Source: Lithospermum erythrorhizon (lineage: Eukaryota; Streptophyta; Magnoliopsida; Boraginales; Boraginaceae). Taken from it: a DNA stretch of 64,000 nucleotides. Position 1 is the first letter of the stretch, and each line of letters begins with the position of its first letter. This document shows, piece after piece, positions 1-12,600 of this stretch. The stretch spans positions 682,001 through 746,000 of the forward strand of contig JADFUC010000388.1 of NCBI GenBank assembly GCA_019722365.1, in the 5' to 3' direction. A model generated the notes under the pieces. The model was not told where the DNA came from. It ran no database searches and saw nothing but the letters and a program-made list of their open reading frames with translations. Made by a program: the position numbers and the translations under genes.

Positions 1-74
1 TTATAAGTTAAGATATTTTCCATAATTTTCAACACTAATGTTGGTTAATCGTAAATATTTCGACGATATAATAA

Positions 75-760
75 CAAGCAATTCCAGACATGAAGGTCCC
101 GATATGGTGCTAAATTAATAGTTCTGTTTTTCGCTCTTTTTCATTTTTTTCTCGCAATTATCGCCTACCGTAAACTCGAAAATTAATACTCGATTCTATA
201 ATAAACTCTCTAAGATAATATTGCTGTCGGGCCACGACTCTATAGGTGTTTGGTTTTTTAATCCCCACTGGGATAAAACTCGATTATTTAATAAATTCTA
301 AGATAATATTTTTCGCCGCCCGAACAGGATACAGATTAAATTAATAATGTTGCCTTTTTTTTTTCGCTCATTTTTCATGTATATATATGTCGCTATTATC
401 AACAACACAAACTCGACATATTAATAAATAATTATTTAAATGAATCCTCTAAGATACTTTTATCGAGTCCCGACTTGACAGTGCTGCTAAATTAATAATG
501 GCCATTTTTTATTTTTTATTTTTTTGCAATTATCAACTGTAGTAAACTGATAAATTAATACTGATTATTTAATAAATTCTCTAATATACTATTTTTGGCC
601 GGTCCCGATTGAGTGATGTAGTCAGCTAAATTAATAATTCGCTTTTTTATAGGCTTTTTTTAAGAACTATCAACTACAAGAACACTGATTATTTAATAAA
701 CTCATTAAAAATAATATTTTCTAATGGCCCGACTTGATAAAAAGGCTAAATTTGGAACTC
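75..760. repeat. Degenerate tandem array, AT-rich
   Basis: At least five diverged copies of one unit follow each other. Each has a TAAATTAATAAT-like start, a T-rich run, an AATTATCAAC-like segment, then ATTTAATAAACTCTCTAAGATAATATTT-like sequence (written here in parts: ATTTAATAAACTCTCT, then AAGATAATATTT) and a short GC-rich GGTCCCGACT-like end. The AAGATAATATTT landmark recurs near 211, 301, 451, 582 and 708, so spacing runs from 90 to 150 bp. There is no open frame. It is probably an old satellite-like or transposon-derived array. Confidence 0.6.
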
Positions 761-1148
761 GACGCTTCTGAATTATTACAATTCGATTTTTTGACATATT
801 TTTGCTTATACTCTATGTAAATCGATCCTCAAATAAATTGGGACTGACGCCAACAACACTCAATGAGCATGTTACATGTATCGAAATATGTCTGATCACA
901 AAAAATAAATAATTATGAATTTGTGACTAATTATAAAGTTTACAAGGTTAATAATGTCACTCATGATTTAGAAATATATATGTTAGAATATGACACTTAT
1001 GATTTCAATATGATAATGTCATATATTAATACAAAAATTGATACAAATGAACTCGAAAATCACATTTATTTTTCAAGATGATGAGTTTATTAAATAACAA
1101 TCATCATATTGTTCACAAAACAATCCCAAACAACAAATATAAAACAAA

Positions 1149-1950
1149 TCATGGCTCCTTTTTCTTCTTGACCAATGTCATTATAACTCCAATAACAGCA
1201 ATAGCTGCACCAGAAACCAGCAGACCGATCTTCAATTGTCCATTTTTATCTCCATCATTTCCTGCTGATATGCCCTGGTTTTTTCATATGAAAAAAGTTG
1301 AAATATTAAAAATAAACAAATAGTATTAGTCCTTTATTATCAAAGCTACACATAAAAATTGGACTATTTAACACATAAAATAGCTTATGGACTTTTACAA
1401 CTACATTTCATGAGACTTAATTGTTCATTCTAACAAATAATGAGAGCTCATAAACATTAATTAATATCAACTGAAATGAGGATTAATTATAATTTATTTA
1501 TAAGTTCAATGTAGTTTTTCTAAAATTGACGAGACCAACTTCTCCCCTTAAATCTCTATTAGGATATTCTCGTTATAATTACTATATATAGTGTAATTTA
1601 GGTGACATTGTTTAACACAATATGTAATTTAGCTCATATCGTTTATTCAATATACTCTTTATTCATGATCCGCACAATTATAAAATGATAGAATGACGAT
1701 AAGTATGTGTTTGAAAATTTGAATTGTAACTTATAATTCATTATTGTTTTCTTAATAGCATGTCATTGCTATGTGTAATAGCAATGTCAAAGGGGCCATA
1801 AAAATAATCAAATTGCAAAAACTTCAAACAGTAAAACTATTATTGTTCTTCAATGATATTGGAGTACTATTTTGAGACAAAAAAAGTAGATAGAAATCAT
1901 AATAACTCATCTAGTCTTGAAAATACCTTGTCGCCAACTTCATCTGCCAT
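1149..1950 (-). CDS. Two-exon gene for a 49-aa single-pass membrane microprotein
   Basis: Exon 1 is 1927-1950 (ATG at 1950 reading down; MADEVGDK) with a GTATTT donor. Exon 2 is 1149-1274 after a CCAG acceptor, and the stop is at 1149-1151. Both exons are in phase 0, giving 49 residues. Residues 1-24 are small, acidic and Gly-rich. About residues 25-44 are one hydrophobic helix (IGLLVSGAAIAVIGVIMTLV), followed at once by KKKKEP at the C-terminus. The last four residues, KKEP, fit the KKXX ER-retrieval pattern. By the positive-inside rule the tail should be cytosolic. I do not recognise the family. Support is the joint fit of splice sites, frame, helix and charged tail. The reverse frame at 1078-1323 is a shadow. 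Without transcript data the first exon is the weaker part. Confidence 0.6.
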
Positions 1951-3137
1951 TTTTTTTCTGATTCCTTAAATCTTCTGATTTTATTTTATCTTGTTTGGTT
2001 ATAATAGTGTTTTTATAGGCTCTAACTGTTAAGTGTCAACCAAACAATGGTAGTATAAAAAGATGAGATAAGGTAACAATCATACAATTCTTTTCTCACC
2101 TCAAAATGTAGGATAAAATAAGACAAAATTTGGAATATTATGTTAATTTCAAACATCCAACTTCCAACCAGCGGGTTCCATGTGTTGTTCACTTGTTCAT
2201 AGTCCCATTCGGGAATTCCTCTTCAATTATTATCCTTCTAATTATGGACGGACTCCAAAAATAAAATTGAAGGACTAATTATAAAATAACTAGTTTAATC
2301 AAAAGGAACAAATGTAATATTTTTATAAAAATTATCAAAATTAAGGATATATATATAAAAAATTCCAAACAGAATGAGCGTCTATATTGTCTCCCTCCGC
2401 CTCTGCTTCCAATTCAATTTCAGAAAATTAGAGAGATAGTAATAGGCGATGATCTTACTTTTTAATTTGATATAATTATTATTACACTCTGATTGAATAA
2501 TTGAACTGGGTCAACTCAATTACAATTCACATAATGATATGGAAACAATTAATAACGAGTTCAAACTGTTATACCAAAATCAAAAAATAAAACCTTAATA
2601 ATTCTTGAATATTAGATAATAACTAATACCAATCCGAACCGATTTCTTATATTGTAGTTTATTGTCTACTGTCTTCAATTTGTGCAATTTTCAATCATTT
2701 AATTACAACAATATTGTTCATATATTTGTGAGTGAAATTTATTAATATTATATTAATGTTGAAATTTCCCACTACAAGCTACAAATATTTCCAATAATAT
2801 AAAAGCAAAACTAAATGAAATGAAACCTCGATATAAATATTTTGCATCAAACTAATCCCTAAATAAAAATTACAAAAAGAATTCATAGAATGCAAAATTG
2901 ATGAACTAAATTGTATTTATAAATATGCTAAAGTTTTCATTTCATCTATTTTCCCCCTCCCATGCTATGTCAAAAGAAAATACACATATACACACGCATC
3001 TAATTCCTTCAATTTAGTGAATTTATATTTTTATTTTCCAAAATAAAAATTTGATCATAAATAACTTTTTAATTATGTCGATCAAAACCTTATAAGAAAA
3101 TAAAACTATGAAATTATTATCAAAATAACTTTAGTGA
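1951..3137. other. Intergenic, between divergent genes
   Basis: AT-rich DNA between the microprotein gene (minus) and ROPGAP (plus). It must hold both promoters, but I see no element I can name. No plausible exon on either strand. Confidence 0.5.
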
Positions 3138-3641
3138 TACTCCCTCCGTTCATTTTTAGTTATATTTCTAGGCCAATTTTTTTTGTTTCAAATCAATTTA
3201 TCTTTCTAACATGTAAAATCAGAATTTAAGCATTTTCAATATATTTTATTGTTTATTTTTTCTTATTAAATTATCAACCTAACAATGATATAATTTTACT
3301 CAATTATCATTCTATATTTTAATATACTTTTTTGACTAATTTTTAAATTTCTTTAATGATGCCAAGAAACGACTAAAAGACAAGAAAAGTGAATTGATTT
3401 AATATTAATTTAAAATCTAACACTCCTTCCATCCTTAAATACGGAGTAATCATTTATTTTTACATTAAGTTTAACTCTCACTTTTTGATTTTTTCCTCCA
3501 ATTTTATGTTTTACATACGACTCTTAATTTATGAATTTTCAATCTCTAATATTAAGAGATGGAGAAAATATAATTAATAATATCAAATTTTATCTCGAAA
3601 AACAAAAACGTGGAGTATAAATTAAAAATTGGAGGGAGTAT
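3138..3641. mobile_element. Two adjoining Stowaway-like MITEs
   Basis: TACTCCCTCCGTTC opens at 3138 and TTGGAGGGAGTA closes at 3641. An internal junction near 3421-3448 carries another CTCCTTCCATCC start and an ACGGAGTA motif, so this looks like two elements side by side or one inside another. The TA at each outer edge fits the TA target site of Tc1/mariner-type MITEs. No coding capacity. Confidence 0.6.
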
Positions 3642-3810
3642 AAGAAGTTTATCCATTTTTCAATCAGAAGTATCTAATGAGCTTCATCTGTAGCCTTACA
3701 CTCCTACTCTCCAGAAATTCCAAACTATAGAATCAACAAAATAATCAAAATTCCTCAGAATATTCACTCAATATTTTCATTCATTAGCCTCCACAAAATG
3801 CCCAAGAATT

Positions 3811-4281
3811 TATTCAAGAACCAATTTTTATTGTTCAACCTCTGAAAATTCCATAAAAATTGATTCAAGAACCAATTTTTGTACTTAAATTTCTGAAAAA
3901 TCCATCAAAATTGATTCAAGAGCCATTTTTTTTGCAACCCATTTGGTTCAATCTCTGAAAGATCCTTAAGAATTGGTTCAAGAACCAATTTTTACTCTTA
4001 AATTTCTGAAAATTCCATAAAAATTGATTCAAGAACCAGTTTTTTTACTTAAATTTCTGAAAAATCCATAAAAATTGATTCAAGAACCAGTTTTTATACT
4101 TGAATTTCTGAAAATTCCTCAAGAACGGATTCAAGAGCCAATTTTTATGCAACCCATTTGGTTCAATCTCTGAAAAATCCTGAAGAATTGATTCAAGAAC
4201 CAATTTTTGTACTTAAGTTTCTGAAAATTCCATAAAAATTGATTCAAGAACCAGTTTTTATGCAACCAATTTGGTTCAAGA
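3811..4281 (+). repeat. Nine-copy tandem array abutting the ROPGAP start codon
   Basis: The core TTGATTCAAGAACCA followed by T-runs and a TTTCTGAAAATTCCATAAA-like linker recurs at about 3811, 3861, 3911, 3973, 4024, 4076, 4128, 4189 and 4240. Spacing is 50-52 bp for a short unit (linker with TACTTAAAT) and 61-62 bp for a long unit (linker with GCAACCCATTTGGTTCAAT). The last long unit runs straight into the ATG at 4282. It therefore probably forms much of the 5' leader. None of the copies carries an ATG in good context before the main start. Confidence 0.85.
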
Positions 4282-7200
4282 ATGACTGAGGTCCTTCACT
4301 CTTCTTCATCCTCACCCTCTTCACCTCCACCTACAGTTTCCAATGCCACATTGGTTAATGGAAGAGTTATTCATGAGGATAATGTGAAGATAAAGAATAA
4401 TAATAATAATAATAATAATAATAGGGATGCTAGTAATCAATTGTCATTAATAGCACTTTTGGTTGCTTTGTTTAGGAAGAGTTTCATGTTGGCATGCAAG
4501 AAAAGGAGGGGGGAGATGTGTTCTAGTAGTAGTTGTGATGGTGGGATTGAGATTGGGTGGCCTACTGATGTGCAACATGTTGCTCATGTAACTTTTGATA
4601 GGTTTAATGGGTTTTTGGGATTGCCTGTTGAATTTGAGCCTGAAGTGCCTACTAGGCCCCCTAGTGCTAGGTACATTTTTTTTCTTGGTTTGTTTTGATT
4701 CAGAAAAATTTAATCTTGATTTATGTTTTTGGTTGTTTTCGACGATATTTAGCTTTATTGTTGGTTTTCTGTTGTTAACTTTGTGAATTTTGATTTATGT
4801 TTGTAGTTATTTTATACAATATTTAGCTTTATTGATGGGTTTCTGTTGTTGGTAACTTTGTGAATTTTGATTTATGTTTGTTGTTATTTTCTACAAGATA
4901 TAGCTTTATTGATGGTTTTCTGTGGTTATATTTGTGTATGTTGATTTATGTTTCTAGTTATTTTCAACAAGATTTAGCTTTGTTGATGGTTTTATTTGGT
5001 TGTTACCATTGTGAATGTTGTTGCTTCTGGTTGGCATTTTCAAATTTTTTTTTTTTGAACTGCAGTGAATCTTGATTTTTATCTTATGTCACTGTATTAA
5101 TGCGTAAATTTTCACATTGGTGATTCTTTTTGGGTATGTTTATGTTATGTTTGTGAATTAGCATTGAAATGATTGTAGTCCCTCCCTGTGAGTTGTGTTC
5201 TTTCGTCTAGTAAGATATGGTATCATTTTGTGTAGCATGTGTAATGTCCTATTAGGAGTTTGAATAATTCTTGCATTTGGAGTGTTTGAAAGATATATTG
5301 ATTTTTCTCGAGTAGTCATCTCTTTGTTAGTTTAAGTGGCCCAAACAAGAAAATAAAGTTGATCATCGTCGAAGGAATCTCGTATACTCGAGGTCAATAA
5401 AACATAGAACAGAAAACTATGAAGCTTTTTTGTGGAAGCTGGTATGAATGTTCATAAAACTTTGTTCTACATAAAATTATGGAACTTTTTGTGGAAGAAG
5501 ATCGCTTCATAGTGATATAAATGATGTAAATTACATACTCATCTTCATTCTAGAGTTATCTTCTGAAGTAAGGATGAGAAAATTATGTTTTCCCAGTATT
5601 ATTGATTCCAAATCCGCATTTGAAGACATTATGAAACTTAAGAGACCATGCTATATTTATTTTAGTCCTATCACTAATAATACTCTTTGGCATGACTTAA
5701 TAATGTTAATTTCTTGATAGTGATTGTAAAGGTCTTACATGGAGTGAAAACTTATGTACGCCCTGCTGTGAGCTGAACAGTGAGCAGCCGAGTCTTCTTT
5801 CATTTTACAGTGTTAAAGTTCAGTTAATATTGGAAGGAGGAACTCCTTTCAGTGAATCGATTTTTTGTTTACATCCAACAGTCTCAGTGAAGTCTATAAA
5901 GATGGAATATAGAATGATTTCAAAGGACCTGCTTAGTTGTTGTTTGTATGTAAGTACGTCTGATGCATGTGCCGGTTTTTACTGTGAGGTCAATAAAACA
6001 TAGAACAGTTAATGATTTCAATGTAGCTGCTGAATCTAGAGTTATGAGGGTGTTGGCTGGGCTTTTTCGGCAGCTTATAATTAATCTATTGCAGGAGAAA
6101 GTGAATCTTGATCATTTTTTGTTGTACAAACTCCTAAAAAAGCTTTGATAAAGATCAGTCAAACACCCATTATGTATTTATGTCTAAAGCATGAGTAGAT
6201 TCCCATTGTGTAAGAATATTTCTCTAGCATGCTGCTCATTGCTTATTAATTACTTATAAGGTCACATTTATATTTCTCTTTATTTGTCGATTATAGTCTT
6301 ATAGATGCGCTTAAATGTAAACTTTCATTTTCCTCCATCTGCTGGTGCTTTTACAATGTTCACTTTTGCTGATTCATAAAAGAAACTGACATAGAATTTT
6401 ACGAGGTTGTTCTATGGAGCGTAGGTTTTATTGATAATTTCTGAATATGCTTTAGATTAATACGGAGTATCTTTTACCACAAGCGAACTTATTTGAACTT
6501 CTTTGTTACTGTATTCAAACTTGCAGTACAACAGTTTTTGGAGTGTCGACAGAATCCATGCAGTTATCATATGACCGCAGAGGAAACAGTATTCCAACAA
6601 TCCTCCTGCTTTTGCAAAGACGGTTGTATGGTCAAGGAGGTCTTCAGGTGCTCAATTGATGTCTTAATTTTACTCATCAGCTTTTGGAATTTTATTCATT
6701 CTCTTATGATAGTGCATCATACAAAACAAGTACAATGAGTCCATGACATAGTACTTTTTTGGATGTATCTCAAAATTTCAGTATACATTAATGCTTAACT
6801 TTTACCCAAATATACTAAACTTATTTAATGTGTTCAATATTCATGCAGGCAGAAGGAATTTTTAGGATAAACGCTGAGAACAGCCAGAATGAATATGTAA
6901 GGGACCAACTAAATAGGGGAATTGTTCCAGAGGACATTGATGTACATTGTCTGGCTGGGCTTATCAAGGTATAAATTTGCCAAGACATATTGATATTGAA
7001 TATGAAATCACCAATAAAGATATTTCCATAGAACCCTTGTCCATCCTTGTTCCCCTGATTTGATTAGTCTGATATGGTCGATAACTTAGTAAGGTCTAAT
7101 TTCACCATACACTAGTTTAGCCTCACTCGGCTGCACCGATTCAACTTTGCAGTACTAATTTTGATCACTACATAGACTAATTTTACAACAATAACCCCCC

Positions 7201-8982
7201 CCCCCCCGCTGAATCCTTTTTAGGAGGCATTGGGGCATGCTGTATGACAATTGGGCTTTCAGCATGAAAACTAATTGATATGTGAGGTTAGACAATTAGT
7301 TGTGAAAATGAGAATTATTAGATCAGTTATTTCTTTACAAGTCTACAAACCTACCATGTCTATAAGCATGAGATGGCATGGCAATCAATCTGCCATAACA
7401 TCATGTGGCTATTTCTGTCCTGTTTGTTAACTGTTAAATCCATTTTATAGTAAGGTGATTGCATTCATGTGGGCTTGGTTACATCTGAAAATCTAGTAAA
7501 GTTGGTAACAACATACACATAAATTTCATATGTATGCGTTACACGATCTCTCGTTGCTATGTGTTATTTACTTATTTGATTCATTAATCTGATAATATTA
7601 AATTGGTTCTTCTTAAATAGAATGCAAACCGTCTCCCAACAGCTTCCAACTCTCAATACTGAGTGGGCTTTGCATTTTTTTTTGCTTCATGATCTTTGTG
7701 ATACATCAAATCTTATTCATGGGTTAGGGACCTTCAAATGGAGATTCTGGCTTGCATTTTTTTTGCTTCATGATCTTTGTGATACATCAAATCTTATTCA
7801 TGGGTTAGGGACCTTCAAATGGAGATTCTTATTTTCCTTCTCTTATTATTGACTTCGTAATTTGTATGTCACTGCACAGGCTTGGTTTAGAGAGCTGCCC
7901 GTGGGCATTCTTGATGCTCTTTCACCAGAACGGGTAATGCAGTGTCAATCAGAAGAGGACTGCATTCAACTTGTAAGGCTTCTACCACCAATAGAAACAG
8001 CTTTACTGGATTGGGCAATAAACTTGATGGCTGATGTTGTGCAAGAGGAACATCTAAACAAGATGAATTCACGCAATATAGCAGTGGTGTTTGCACCAAA
8101 TATGACACAGGTATTCTTCTCTTGATACTTGAGATCACTTCACCAAACTTTCACCGAAGGGTATAATGACACGTTTACACTAAGTCAACCACTTCCATTG
8201 TAAATTCGTCATTCAAATATAAAATGAGATTAATATAATCTCCTTTGTATGGAAAATGGCTATATCTTATTGACCTTTTTAAAGAAGACAGTTTAAGTAT
8301 GAGTTAATAAATGATTGACATTCTTCTTTTGATAATATTGCCCTCAATTTTCTTATTTGTATGTGGTTCTTGTTTGTAGATGGCAGATCCACTGACTGCA
8401 TTGATGTATGCAGTCCAAGTGATGAACTTTTTAAAGACTCTCATAGAGAGGACCTTACGTGAAAGACAAGATGCTGCTAAAGAGCCTCCTAAGTTTTCTC
8501 AAGTAAAGCCATCTGACGATGATGGACATCCGAATCTTTCACAACTTTTTCGCGAAGATGTTGCTACACCAAATGAGCCCGCTGATCATGTCTTTGTTGT
8601 GGAAGAGCCTGACTCGGATACTGCTGTGGAAGAACATGATTCTGACAATATATCAGACTCTTACAACTTGGATGACATCTCTGTTGATGTCATGGCTCAC
8701 TCAACTTCTACGGATGAATCTGATGGAAAGAAATCATGCGATTCTCCTAGTCAAGAGGATACCATCTCCACAACGAGAGATGCTGCTATGAGTTGTCCGA
8801 ATACTTCAATGGATGAGAATACTCAGATAAACAAGATAGCGCAATCAAGTGATCACAATCAGGCAAGAAGTACTGGGAAACAATTTATTGTTCAATCTGT
8901 GGGAACTGAAGACAAGATCAAGGGAATTAACAACTTGATTCGTATAAACGCCATCACCGAGCGAGTTAGAGCCTGGCGATGA
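4282..8982 (+). CDS. ROPGAP: ROP GTPase-activating protein (CRIB + RhoGAP)
   Basis: Speeds GTP hydrolysis on ROP (plant Rho) switches at the cell cortex. Exons: 4282-4670, 6527-6647, 6849-6968, 7880-8110, 8380-8982, all with GT-AG borders and continuous frame; 487 residues. A Ser- and Asn-rich head holds nine Asn at 39-47. The CRIB motif (IGWPTDVQHVAHVTF...) is at about 91-117. The RhoGAP domain runs from about 135 to 290, with the arginine finger in EGIFRINAEN (R176) and the conserved NRNIAVVFAPNMTQ-type segment, here SRNIAVVFAPNMTQ. The tail from about 300 is acidic and Ser-rich. CRIB plus RhoGAP is the plant-specific ROPGAP layout; Arabidopsis members are mostly somewhat shorter, the difference lying in the ends. 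The large intron 1 (4671-6526) starts with a tandem array. Product call is firm; exact paralogue unknown. Confidence 0.93.
4396..4424 (+). repeat. Coding (AAT)n microsatellite in ROPGAP exon 1
   Basis: About nine AAT triplets encode a run of nine Asn (residues 39-47) ahead of the CRIB motif. Likely length-variable between individuals. Confidence 0.9.
4700..5030 (+). repeat. Four-copy ~75-bp tandem array in ROPGAP intron 1
   Basis: TTGATTTATGTTT recurs near 4717, 4790, 4868 and 4941. Each is followed by a TTATTTTCNACAANATTTAGCTT-like stretch (short form: ATTTAGCTTTATTGATGG) and GGTTTTCTGTTGTT. The array starts within 50 bp of the exon 1 donor. The open frames here are by-products of the repeat and are not genes. 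Confidence 0.8.
7195..7207 (+). repeat. Poly-C run in ROPGAP intron 3
   Basis: Thirteen consecutive C residues in an otherwise AT-rich intron. It may also be prone to sequencing error. Confidence 0.8.
7666..7830 (+). repeat. Recent 81-bp tandem duplication in ROPGAP intron 3
   Basis: A block beginning GGCTTTGCATTTTTT and ending CAAATGGAGATTCT is present twice, with near identity. GATCTTTGTGATACATC falls at 7691 and 7772, a period of 81 bp. The 76-codon open frame over it is an artefact. Confidence 0.85.
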
Positions 8983-9660
8983 TGGAAGGAATACAATTCT
9001 GTTTCTGACTGACAATGACACTATGACTAGTGCTTGCATATTATGTTGATGATTAACTAGTGTATGATCCATGTATGTCTTCCTAGTGTGCAGCTGATTT
9101 TCATTAAACCTAGTTCAGTTTGTGTACATTTAACAATCTGTTCAAGAAATACTTATGAAATGATATTCATCTGTTTGATCCCAGTGGTACATCAATGCTT
9201 TTCATTTGGTTGTACTCACCAGCCTGAATTTACATCAAACCATGTCCCCTTCCTTGTGCTGCATTAATTAGCTTGCTGTGAGAATTCCACCATTAGATTA
9301 TTGTTACTTATATACTCCCTCCATTTCATAAAGATAGTCTATTTTCATTATCTTTTATTCTTGTAACTTATCCCCTTTGATAATTTTTACATTCATTTTT
9401 CCGCTTCATATTGAACAACCACTTATATAGCATCAATTTCACAATCATGTAGACTGAAAAAATGGTGTCAATAATGACTCATCGATTAAGGCTTTTGATT
9501 TTGGTACTACCAAATTGGTATATGTATACTAGTAATACTACTATAATAAAATCTCTCATCAAAAAGTCAAAAATAATTATCTATCAAGATATGTAGTGTG
9601 GTAATAATACATGTTTAATTTGAGTTGGATCTTTATCTATCGGCTTACCCAATAAGTAAT
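8983..9660. other. ROPGAP 3' flank with one MITE end
   Basis: Follows the ROPGAP stop. TACTCCCTCCATTTCATAAA at 9313 is the left end of the MITE subfamily also seen at 46565. I do not find its matching right end, so it is probably truncated. No gene seen. Confidence 0.5.
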
Positions 9661-12600
9661 CGTGGCCTCCGCCCAAGCCCATAGCGCGTGGTGGCAACCG
9701 CACATGGCCCTGGCCCTAAAAAGGGCTCCAAAATTTTTAATTATATGTTTATATGTTGATGAGTCCATCCCAAATATTCAATCTATGATATATTATCTAG
9801 TCTTTCATGTCCATTACCAAGATCCAATACCAATACCCATTAACCTTCCAAGTTCAATACGCAGATTATAGTATAAGTTTTTCGTATAGACTTCCAAATC
9901 CTAAATTCTAATTAATACCCCGTATATTCCATGTTTTCAACCTAAATAAACAATATCAATTTCCAAATTCCAATTAATGATTCCATTAAACCTTCTAGCC
10001 TCCTATTTCCCCAATTCTATTTTAACGTTAGGTTGTCCATTAAACCTTTCTAAATTTCCAAATCCCAAATTTTCAATTAAACCTTCTAGCTTCCCATTTC
10101 TTAATTCTTTTTTTTTCTGAAAAAATTCTCTATCAATTTGGAATTTTTTTGATAAAGTTCAACAATACTATCAGATTTGGAATTCACACATTTCCAAATA
10201 ATCGTGTAATATTATTCCTTTCTATTTCTTAAGTCATTTTAAATCAGAATTTATTTTGTGTTTTATTTATATTTTGTGTGTTATTTTATATAATTAAATA
10301 TAACGTATTGCTTATTATCTTTATTTATAAATTATTAATTATGCCAAGAAAATATTTATTTGGAAGTCAAAAAGAAAAGAAAAAGAAATTAGTAAATGAA
10401 CTTGTAGGATCACAAAAAGGAGATATTCATAAATTTTTCTCAAAAAGTTCAAATGATGATGTAGTTAATGAACAATCAAGTGAAAATTTAAGTGATGAAA
10501 ATATTATGTTAAATGAACTTGATAATGAGAATAATGTGATAATTGAATTAAATCATGTAAATTTAGTTAATGATAGTCAATCTTTACCCCATTTTGATAT
10601 ATATGACCCAAGAACTTGGGAAAATATTGATAATAAAACAAGGGATATTTTAGTTGAGAAGGGATTTGAAAGAGAATTGAGCCTTGTATTTCCTTTAGAT
10701 GAAGAATGTAGTCATTTTTCATATAGTCATTATGAAAGAAATTTGAGTAATGGAGAAATTAGAGATCGAAATTCAAGGATTTAAGCTCTAAATATTTGGA
10801 TAAATATTTTGTTTTTGCTTGTAAGTTGTTCAAATCCAAAGAGGAAATTTAAGTTCATTAGCCAATGAAGGATTTAAGGACGTGGCATTACTGCCAAGGT
10901 AAAGACTTTTCTCGAACATGAAAACAAGCTTTTGGAGTATATGACTATTATGAATCCTTGAATGAGCTAAGATTAAGGTTGGGAAAAAATGAAACTATTG
11001 ATAATGATTTGCAACAAGAAATTATGAAGGAAAAAAACTGATTTCGACAAGTTTTGATTAGAATAATAGCCGTCATCAAATGTCTTGCTAAATATAATTT
11101 GGCTTTTCAAGGATCTAATGAAAAACTTTATCAAGATAGTAATGGTAATTTTTTGGGAGTTATTGAGATGATTGCAGAATTTGATCCAATAATGCAAGAT
11201 CATCTTAGACGATCCAAAATCAATATGAAATTCATACTCATTATCTTAGTTACAAGATACAAAATGAGTTAATATCTCGTTTAGGCCTTAATGTTAGAAT
11301 TTCTATAATAAAAACTATAAAGGAAGCAAAATATTATTCTGTGATTCTTGATTGTACTCCGGATGTAAGTCGCAGTAGAATGTATTGGCCCTTGCAAAGA
11401 CAAGTATGTGATATGTTTAGTAAGCGAAATAAAAATAGAAGAGTATTTTTTAGGATTTTTGAAAGTGTATTTATACCTCTCGATCGGGACTTTTTAATGA
11501 ATTGTTAAATACACAAAATTACTTAATCTTAATGTTGATGATATTAGAGGGCGCGATACGCTAATTGCTCTAACATGAAAAAGGTAAAATGAACAAGGTG
11601 TTCAAAGAGAATACTTGAAATAAACTGAGAGCGTTATATACGCTGGGCGCGCTGTCATATTCTAAATCTTCGCTTAGTGATATGGGCAATACTGTAAAAG
11701 TTGTTTTTTTATGTTGTGCAAATTTTATATTCTCTATTTTCAAGTTTCTGTTTCTCAAAAGGTGGCAATATTAGTTGATAATGTTTCTTCATTTACTGTG
11801 AAATCTTTGTCAAATACTCGTTGAGAGAGTAGAATTAAAAGTGTAAAAGCCATTAGATTTCAAGCCCCTCAAATAAGATTGGCTTTGATAGAATTATATC
11901 ATTCCTCTGATGATGCGAAATCAAAAAGTGAAGCAGAAAGTTTGGTTACATCAATTGAGAACTTTGAATTCTTGCTTGGTATGATTATTTGGTATGATAT
12001 TTTATTCGCTATTAATATGGTAAGCAAACAGTTACAAAATAAGACTATGAACATTACCAATTCCATGAAGCAAGTGAAAAATGTTATGTTATTTTTTGAA
12101 AATTTTAGAAATGATGGATATGAGAAAAGTTTGGAGACCGCTAGAAAAGTTGCATTTGGATACTTAACGTGATCCTATATTTCGAACAAAGCGCCCTATA
12201 TTTAGGAAAAAACAATTTGATGAAAATGATCAGAACGAAGAATTACAATCTTTGGAGGAGTCTTTTAGGATTAATTATTTTTTAGTCGTTGTGGATATGG
12301 CAATTGCTTCATTGAAAGAGAGATTTGAACAATTAAAGATATTTGAAAGTATTTTTGGATTTTTATATGATTCGGATAAGTTAAAGTCATTGAACGATAG
12401 TGAATTAAGAGATTGTTGCATACTTCTTAAAAATACTTTATCTCATAATGATTCATCTGATATTGATTTGAATGATTTGTTTTCAGAACTGAGAGTCTTG
12501 CGAATGACTCTACCAGATAAGCCAATGACAGCGGTCCAAATTTTGAAATTTGTTAGAAGTGCTGATTGTTATCCAAATATTTCGATTACATATCGGATCT

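Noticed and set aside
1078..1323. 81-codon plus-strand frame
   Set aside because: It is the shadow of exon 2 of the minus-strand microprotein, which has the sensible helix and tail.
4595..5075. Two plus-strand hydrophobic frames after ROPGAP exon 1
   Set aside because: They lie in intron 1 and are read from its T-rich tandem repeat.
7622..7852. 76-codon frame in ROPGAP intron 3
   Set aside because: Produced by the 81-bp duplication; not homologous to the protein.
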